Source of the DNA: Ruminococcus flavefaciens
Lineage (GTDB): Bacteria; Bacillota; Clostridia; Oscillospirales; Ruminococcaceae
NCBI GenBank assembly: GCA_002348905.1
Contig: DEBW01000039.1
Span: forward strand, 11,362 to 21,721
DNA length: 10,360 bases
Direction of reading: 5' to 3'
Part shown: positions 6,504-10,360 of the stretch, piece after piece
How the letters are laid out: every line of letters starts with the position of its first letter
Numbering within the stretch: the first letter of the stretch is position 1
Position numbers and translations under genes: made by a program
The notes under the pieces: generated by a model
Told to the model about the DNA's origin: nothing
The model's database searches: none
What the model saw: the letters and a program-made list of their open reading frames with translations, nothing else

Positions 6504-7060
6504 ATTTTCTCCAGTATTTCAAGTTCTGTGCCGTTCCATTCGCAGATGTATCCGTGACCATTTTCACAGTGCCAGTCAAAGTATGCTTTGTGCGGAACAG
6601 CGTATTTTTCAAGCACTGACATTATCGTTCCGCCGTGAACGATGAATGCGGCTGAATCTTCATTTTTGATTTTTTGCATTATTTTTTCAAATGCTTCTAT
6701 ATTTCGCCGGCGAAAATCATTTGTATCTTCGCCGTTTGGAAATGGTAAATTTCCTCCGCTGTCTATCCATTTCTGATAGTCGCTGTTTTCTGAAAGTTCA
6801 ACATAGTTTTTGCCTTCAAAGTCACCAAAATCACATTCTCGGAAATTTTTCTCGATGACTATCTCTTTATTTGGAAAAAGTAACTCAGATGTCTGAATAC
6901 AGCGTTTCATCGGACTGCTGATGAGTATGCTGCACTTCGGTATTACAAGCTTTTGGAGTTCTGATATACCTTTTGCACAGAGCGGTTCATCAGTTCTGCC
7001 AATGTAGCGCTTTTCAAGGTTGCCGCTGGTAAGTCCGTGACGCAGAAATAGTATTTTCAT
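6500..7060 (-). CDS. cobC: Alpha-ribazole phosphatase-like histidine phosphatase
   Basis: This is a histidine phosphatase superfamily (phosphoglycerate mutase-like) enzyme. In B12 loci such proteins remove the phosphate from alpha-ribazole 5'-phosphate or adenosylcobalamin 5'-phosphate. The 186 residues include LRHGLTSGN (6-14) with nucleophile His8, SSPMKRCIQT (48-57) with a phosphate-contacting Arg53, RECDFGDFEG (74-83) with the probable acid Glu75, and the second His142 in VHGGT. Its catalytic set is complete. The substrate is assigned from position, since the family is broad and sequence alone would allow other phosphomonoesters. It overlaps the genes on each side by four bases (ATGA). 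It is somewhat shorter than many family members because the C-terminal part is compact. Confidence 0.88.
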   Translation of the reverse strand: MKILFLRHGLTSGNLEKRYIGRTDEPLCAKGISELQKLVIPKCSILISSPMKRCIQTSELLFPNKEIVIEKNFRECDFGDFEGKNYVELSENSDYQKWIDSGGNLPFPNGEDTNDFRRRNIEAFEKIMQKIKNEDSAAFIVHGGTIMSVLEKYAVPHKAYFDWHCENGHGYICEWNGTELEILEKI

Positions 7061-7440
7061 GATTTGCCGCCTTTTATAACTGACGGAAGTCCGCAGACCA
7101 TCCGCACTACAGTTTCAGAATTTGCAGCGATGATGCATCCGCAGCGTCCGACATTTTCACGCCATACACGCTCGCTTTTTTCCATTGGTACGATTCCACA
7201 GCCTATCTCATCAATGATAATAACGGCTGAGTTATTGCTTTTACAAAGATTTTCTGTGAAACTTATACAGTCATCACCAAGACGCTTTACAAGTTCGTGA
7301 TAATTCTTGATGCATCGGGCAGTTTTCAAAGCTTCAATATTACAGCTTCTTCCGTCAGCTATATCGCTTTCGTCAATGTTAAAATTACGCATAACATAGG
7401 CAGTTTTACCTTGATATGCTCCGCCTGTGAACATTACCAT
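7057..7440 (-). CDS. Short CobU-like nucleotide-binding protein
   Basis: This is a reduced relative of the adenosylcobinamide kinase/guanylyltransferase CobU, with 127 residues against about 175-185 for the family. Residues 6-13 (GGAYQGKT) form a P-loop. DEIGCGIVP (77-85), R-x-x-R (91-94) and GLPSVIKGG (117-125) match the C-terminal half of CobU. The central segment with the His that carries GMP in CobU, and the N-Q pair before the A-x-x-A-D/N region, are absent. The gene has no stop codons or frameshift and is overlapped on each side (7 bases with cobS, 4 with the phosphatase). It is therefore a maintained gene rather than debris. ATG 7440 is preferred to an ATG two codons later, because it gives the family-like M-x-x-x-TGG start. 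It may supply one of the CobU activities, or regulate; the sequence does not say which. Confidence 0.8.
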   Translation of the reverse strand: MVMFTGGAYQGKTAYVMRNFNIDESDIADGRSCNIEALKTARCIKNYHELVKRLGDDCISFTENLCKSNNSAVIIIDEIGCGIVPMEKSERVWRENVGRCGCIIAANSETVVRMVCGLPSVIKGGKS

Positions 7441-8201
7441 AAATTCATTATCCTTTCCGAAAAAACTACAGCTGCAAGCATGAGTATTTCACACACCTGC
7501 AAGAACCAGCCACAAAGGTCGCCGGTGATACCGCCAAAGTCACGGTATGCTGCATATCTGTGAAAAATGAGTACCAATGCAGCGGTGAGTGCAGCTGAAA
7601 TGCCCTGAACAGGCGAAATAATAAGCGAAGCTGATACGCTTGCCGCAATGAAAAATACCTCCATAGCTATGGTGATATTTCTATGTGCCGGACGCACAAA
7701 ACTTTGCAGAGTACCTCCGCTTTTGGCTGATTTAAGCTTAACAGCTGTAAGTCCGCTGAGCGCTCTTGAAAGTACATATCCGCAGGCGATAACTGCTGAG
7801 GTCTTAACAGAAACGACCTGCGAAAAAAGAGCAGTCTGCATTATTAGGTAGATGCAAAGTTTCATTACGGCAAACGAGCCGATGTGCGGATCAGACATTA
7901 TTTCAAGGCGTTTTTCCTTATCGGCGTAAGAAGCACGGGCATCATTCACATCACAGAATCCGTCAAGGTGTATGCCTCCGGTAACGAGTATCGGCAGAAA
8001 AACAGCTCCTGCCGAAAAGAGAAACTGTCCGATATCAAGGCAGTTGCAGACTATTCTCCAAAGTATCAGCAGACCACCTGTCACAGCTCCGACAAGCGGA
8101 AAGAATCCGAGAGCGTATCTGCGGTTTTCTTCTTTCCATTCCACTTTTGGCACTGGTATTCGTGAGTACATCAGAAATGCCGACAATAGTGATCTCAGCA
8201 T
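7434..8201 (-). CDS. cobS: Adenosylcobinamide-GDP ribazoletransferase (cobalamin synthase)
   Basis: CobS joins adenosyl-GDP-cobinamide to alpha-ribazole (or its phosphate), closing the lower loop of cobalamin at the membrane. I set the start at ATG 8201. AAAGGAG lies a few bases upstream and the protein then opens with the family-typical MLRSLLSAFLMYSRIPVP. An in-frame ATG at 8243 would add 14 unlike residues and overlap cobU by 49 bases. The 255-residue protein has Mg-binding-type motifs GGIHLDGFCDVNDA (75-88), SDPHIGSF (103-110) and GGITGDLCG (223-231). Hydrophobic segments lie at about 31-53, 61-75, 112-132, 134-148, 177-196 and 200-214. ATGCTGA joins its start to the cobU stop (7-base overlap). 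Confidence 0.96.
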   Translation of the reverse strand: MLRSLLSAFLMYSRIPVPKVEWKEENRRYALGFFPLVGAVTGGLLILWRIVCNCLDIGQFLFSAGAVFLPILVTGGIHLDGFCDVNDARASYADKEKRLEIMSDPHIGSFAVMKLCIYLIMQTALFSQVVSVKTSAVIACGYVLSRALSGLTAVKLKSAKSGGTLQSFVRPAHRNITIAMEVFFIAASVSASLIISPVQGISAALTAALVLIFHRYAAYRDFGGITGDLCGWFLQVCEILMLAAVVFSERIMNLW

Positions 8202-8716
8202 GGAAAAACTCCTTTCAGCAGTACGGGTATGCCGTAAACACATTCAATTACATTGTCAGCATATGCGGCTATACTTTGGTTTATTTCGCCAAGTACACGG
8301 ATGTATTCAGCCGTACCTTCGGCATAGCTTATACCGTCGCCTCCGACCTGATTTGTGACGATGACAAGGTGAGATACGCTGTCTGAGAGATGTTTTATGC
8401 CGCTGATTATTTTTTCAGCCGGACTGTTTATCTTTTCGCTTGAAAACATTTCGTTTGCACAGAGGTTTCCCATACATTCAAGCAGTACCGCACAGTCAGC
8501 ATCAAGTGATATTTCGTGGATATCAGTATATTTTTCGATAGTCTCGAAGCCTTTTCCGGCTCGCATTTTCCGGTGACGTTCAATTGCTTCAAAAGCATCA
8601 TCGCCGAAAGGCTGCATAGTTGCGATGTAGACTTTTCTGCCCTGAAAGTCAGTTAGAATTCTTTCTGCAAAGCTCGATTTACCGCATTTTGAACCGCCTG
8701 TCACGAAAGTAGTCAT
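8195..8716 (-). CDS. cobU: CobU: cobinamide kinase / cobinamide-phosphate guanylyltransferase
   Basis: CobU phosphorylates adenosylcobinamide and then transfers GMP to give adenosyl-GDP-cobinamide. The 173 residues include the P-loop GGSKCGKS (7-14), the RHRKMR segment with His48 (the position that carries GMP in characterised CobU), and the C-terminal INQSIAAYADNVIECVYGIPVLLKG block. Two places depart from consensus. The usual N-E-V-G-x-G-I-V-P appears as NQVGGDGIS (122-130), and the D-C-L-T-x-W segment appears as LECMGNLCANEM (79-90). The intact form of the first motif is found instead in the short CobU-like gene at 7057-7440. It overlaps cobT by ATGA and cobS by seven bases. The family call is firm. 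Whether it carries out both reactions alone is less sure. Confidence 0.92.
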   Translation of the reverse strand: MTTFVTGGSKCGKSSFAERILTDFQGRKVYIATMQPFGDDAFEAIERHRKMRAGKGFETIEKYTDIHEISLDADCAVLLECMGNLCANEMFSSEKINSPAEKIISGIKHLSDSVSHLVIVTNQVGGDGISYAEGTAEYIRVLGEINQSIAAYADNVIECVYGIPVLLKGVFPC

Positions 8717-9762
8717 TTTAGTTCGGTATACCTTTCTATATTAGTTTCGTCGAATCGGTGAGAGTTGTTGTAGAGTGCTAGTGCTCCGTCAAGGAGAGGT
8801 ATCAGCAGTATTCCGCCAGTTCCTTCTCCGAGCCTGAGACCGGCATTTATCGGAGCTTTAAGTCCGCAGTAAGCAAGAAGTCCTTCGCCTGCCGGTTCGC
8901 CGGAACAGTGGCTTGCAAGCATATATTCGCTGCAAACCGGATCAATTCCGCAGGCTATAGCCGCCGCTGCTGCCGATATAACGCCGTCGATAACTATCGG
9001 TACATGGTAGTATGCTCCGCCAAGAAAAAGTCCGGTCATGGCAGCAATCTCAGTTCCGCCGATTTTTTGGAGCACCTCGAAAGGCTTGTCCGGAGACGGG
9101 CTGTTTACTTTGACAGCACGTCTGACGACATCTGTTTTCCTTTGTAAAGCCTCTGTTGAAAGTCCTGCACCTCTGCCGGTAACTTTTTCAGGTGTAAGTC
9201 CCAGAAGCACTGAGGCAATAGCTGCTGTCGGAGTGGTGTTTCCAATGCCCATTTCTCCCGTAACTATGAGCTTTGTACCGCTTTCTGCAAGAGTTTTCAC
9301 CATATCCATTCCTGTAACGACTGCATTTTCAGTCTGTTCAGCGGTCATGGCACTTCCGGCGGCGATGTTCTGAGTGCCGTAAACAGCTTTCCGTTTTATC
9401 AGCCTGTCGCATTCAACATCCTGTGCAATACCGACATCTACAGCTATAACGTCCACATTATAAGCGCCTGCCAGCGCATTTATATTAGAACGTCCTTCTG
9501 CGATAGCTTTGGCACATTCTGCCGTGACTTCCTGTCCGCACTGTGTAACGCCTTCGCATACAACTCCGTGGTCACCGCACATAACGACTGCTGTCCTTGC
9601 GGAGATATCAACGTCGGGAGTTCCCTGAACTGCGGCAATCTTCTGTATCATTTCTTCGAGCATACCAAAACTTCCAAGCGGTTTGGCAATGCTGTCCCAG
9701 CGTTTTTTTGCCGAAATAAAGGCGTTTTTATCTGAGTGTACTATGTTTTTTATCCTGTTCAT
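8713..9762 (-). CDS. cobT: Nicotinate-nucleotide:dimethylbenzimidazole phosphoribosyltransferase
   Basis: CobT transfers ribose phosphate from nicotinate mononucleotide to the lower-ligand base, usually 5,6-dimethylbenzimidazole, giving alpha-ribazole phosphate. The 349-residue length is normal. Motifs are KPLGSFGMLEE (27-37), CGDHGV (62-67), GEMGIGNTTPTAA (169-181), TGRGAGLS (195-202), IDGVISAAAA (258-267) and the catalytic Glu313 in RLGEGTGG. The start is supported by GGAGAG upstream and by the family-typical N-terminus. The start lies 35 bases inside the cobB gene, the longest overlap in this operon. No gene for making dimethylbenzimidazole (bluB or bza) lies in the window, so the natural base may be imported or may be another benzimidazole or a purine. 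Confidence 0.97.
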   Translation of the reverse strand: MNRIKNIVHSDKNAFISAKKRWDSIAKPLGSFGMLEEMIQKIAAVQGTPDVDISARTAVVMCGDHGVVCEGVTQCGQEVTAECAKAIAEGRSNINALAGAYNVDVIAVDVGIAQDVECDRLIKRKAVYGTQNIAAGSAMTAEQTENAVVTGMDMVKTLAESGTKLIVTGEMGIGNTTPTAAIASVLLGLTPEKVTGRGAGLSTEALQRKTDVVRRAVKVNSPSPDKPFEVLQKIGGTEIAAMTGLFLGGAYYHVPIVIDGVISAAAAAIACGIDPVCSEYMLASHCSGEPAGEGLLAYCGLKAPINAGLRLGEGTGGILLIPLLDGALALYNNSHRFDETNIERYTELK

Positions 9763-10360
9763 TTTTCTCTCCGAATCCTATGCATTTTTCCACGAATCTT
9801 TCTGCTGTCGATATGTCTGAGCAGAAATTTATGTGCGGAAATCCGGCGTAAAGAGTTTTGCTCGTATGACAGCACTCCCACGTTCTGCCGTCAGTTTTTT
9901 CAGCAGTGAATCCGCTTCCGCAGTCTGAGCTGTCCCAGTAGTGAAATTCATGAGCCTTGATGCTTTCACCATGCCTGCACAGTAAATTGTCAGACTTCGC
10001 ATACATCGTGATATAGCCGAATCTTTGAAGCCTTGAAGTAGGGGATGCTTCACCTGTTATAACTCCTGCCATAAAGTGAGATACGCCGTTTTTATCGGTC
10101 AGTTTGTCATGAAGATACATAAAGCCTCCACACTCTGCAATAGTCGGCATACCCTCGCAGATGCACTTGCGTATACTTGTGAGCATAGGGATATTTGCCG
10201 ATAATTCAGCGGCATAAAGCTCCGGATAACCGCCGTACAGAAGCAGTCCGTCAGCCGGCGGAACAGCTTTGTCATGGATAGGTGAGAAGTACTTTATGAT
10301 GCATCCCATTTTTTCAAGGAGTTCGATATTTTCCTGATATATAAAGCAGAATGCATTGTC
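9728..10360 (-). CDS. cobB: Cobyrinate a,c-diamide synthase, N-terminus outside window
   Basis: CobB (CbiA) uses ATP and glutamine to amidate the a and c side chains of cobyrinic acid. Only the last 210 residues are visible; the frame is open to the right edge. They cover the end of the synthetase part (DNAFCFIYQENIELL at visible residues 1-15, FSP and LYGGYPELYA) and the glutamine amidotransferase domain. The latter has nucleophile Cys77 in AECGGFMYL, HEFHYWDS near 137-144, and the GFPHINF His at visible residue 176. An internal ATG at 10309 is not the start, since the conserved sequence continues upstream. The tail after VEKCIGFG adds about 13 charged residues inside the cobT overlap. The gene heads the visible part of the operon, and its product passes to CobQ after adenosylation. 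Confidence 0.95.
   Translation of the reverse strand, partial: DNAFCFIYQENIELLEKMGCIIKYFSPIHDKAVPPADGLLLYGGYPELYAAELSANIPMLTSIRKCICEGMPTIAECGGFMYLHDKLTDKNGVSHFMAGVITGEASPTSRLQRFGYITMYAKSDNLLCRHGESIKAHEFHYWDSSDCGSGFTAEKTDGRTWECCHTSKTLYAGFPHINFCSDISTAERFVEKCIGFGEKNEQDKKHSTLR

Noticed and set aside
7057..7440. The short CobU-like gene as a decayed fragment of cobU
   Set aside because: It has an open frame, P-loop and GIVP motif, and tight overlaps on both sides. Decay would be expected to break these.
7972..8358. Plus-strand open frame of 128 codons across cobS and cobU
   Set aside because: It covers two conserved minus-strand genes and shows no domain. It has no plausible place in the operon.
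1..10360. CRISPR array, insertion sequence, phage or defence genes, tRNA or rRNA
   Set aside because: I saw no spaced direct repeats, transposase or phage-like frames, terminal inverted repeats or stable-RNA signatures. The window is filled by B12-related genes.

Overview
This window is a cobalamin (vitamin B12) locus from what looks like an anaerobic gut Firmicute, most likely Ruminococcus or a close relative in the Oscillospiraceae. That placement is an inference. It rests on moderate GC, dense ATGA-coupled genes with good GGAGG-type ribosome binding sites, lipoproteins with Ser/Thr/Glu-rich linkers, and the anaerobic-route genes cbiC and cbiK. Every gene I can support lies on the minus strand, so transcription runs from right to left.

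Positions 10360 to 2407 hold a gapless ten-gene operon for the late steps of adenosylcobalamin synthesis. In transcription order it reads cobB/cbiA (5' end outside the window), cobT, cobU, cobS, a short second CobU-like gene, a CobC-type phosphatase, cbiB, cobD, cobQ/cbiP and cbiC. Neighbours overlap by 4 to 8 bases, except cobB/cobT, which overlap by 35. The products cover corrin-ring rearrangement and amidation (CbiC, CobB, CobQ), aminopropanol-arm synthesis and attachment (CobD, CbiB), and lower-loop activation and assembly (CobU, CobT, CobS, CobC). The early ring-building genes (cbiL, cbiF, cbiG, cbiH, cbiJ, cbiD, cbiE/T) and a corrinoid adenosyltransferase are not here.

Positions 2406 to 1995 are a regulatory interval. 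It has a clear sigma-70-type promoter (TTGAAA, 17 bases, TATAAT), a full cobalamin riboswitch aptamer with its B12 box, a structured linker and a rho-independent terminator. This is the layout of a transcription-attenuating B12 switch.

The switch controls a second unit (1994 to the left edge). It contains a CbiK-family cobaltochelatase made as a lipoprotein, then a second lipoprotein with two related beta-rich domains that runs off the window. Because both proteins appear to be exported, this unit looks more like surface capture or handling of cobalt, tetrapyrrole or corrinoid than cytoplasmic synthesis. That is the most unusual part of the window. The second observation of note is the pair of CobU-like proteins, which have lost different conserved motifs.
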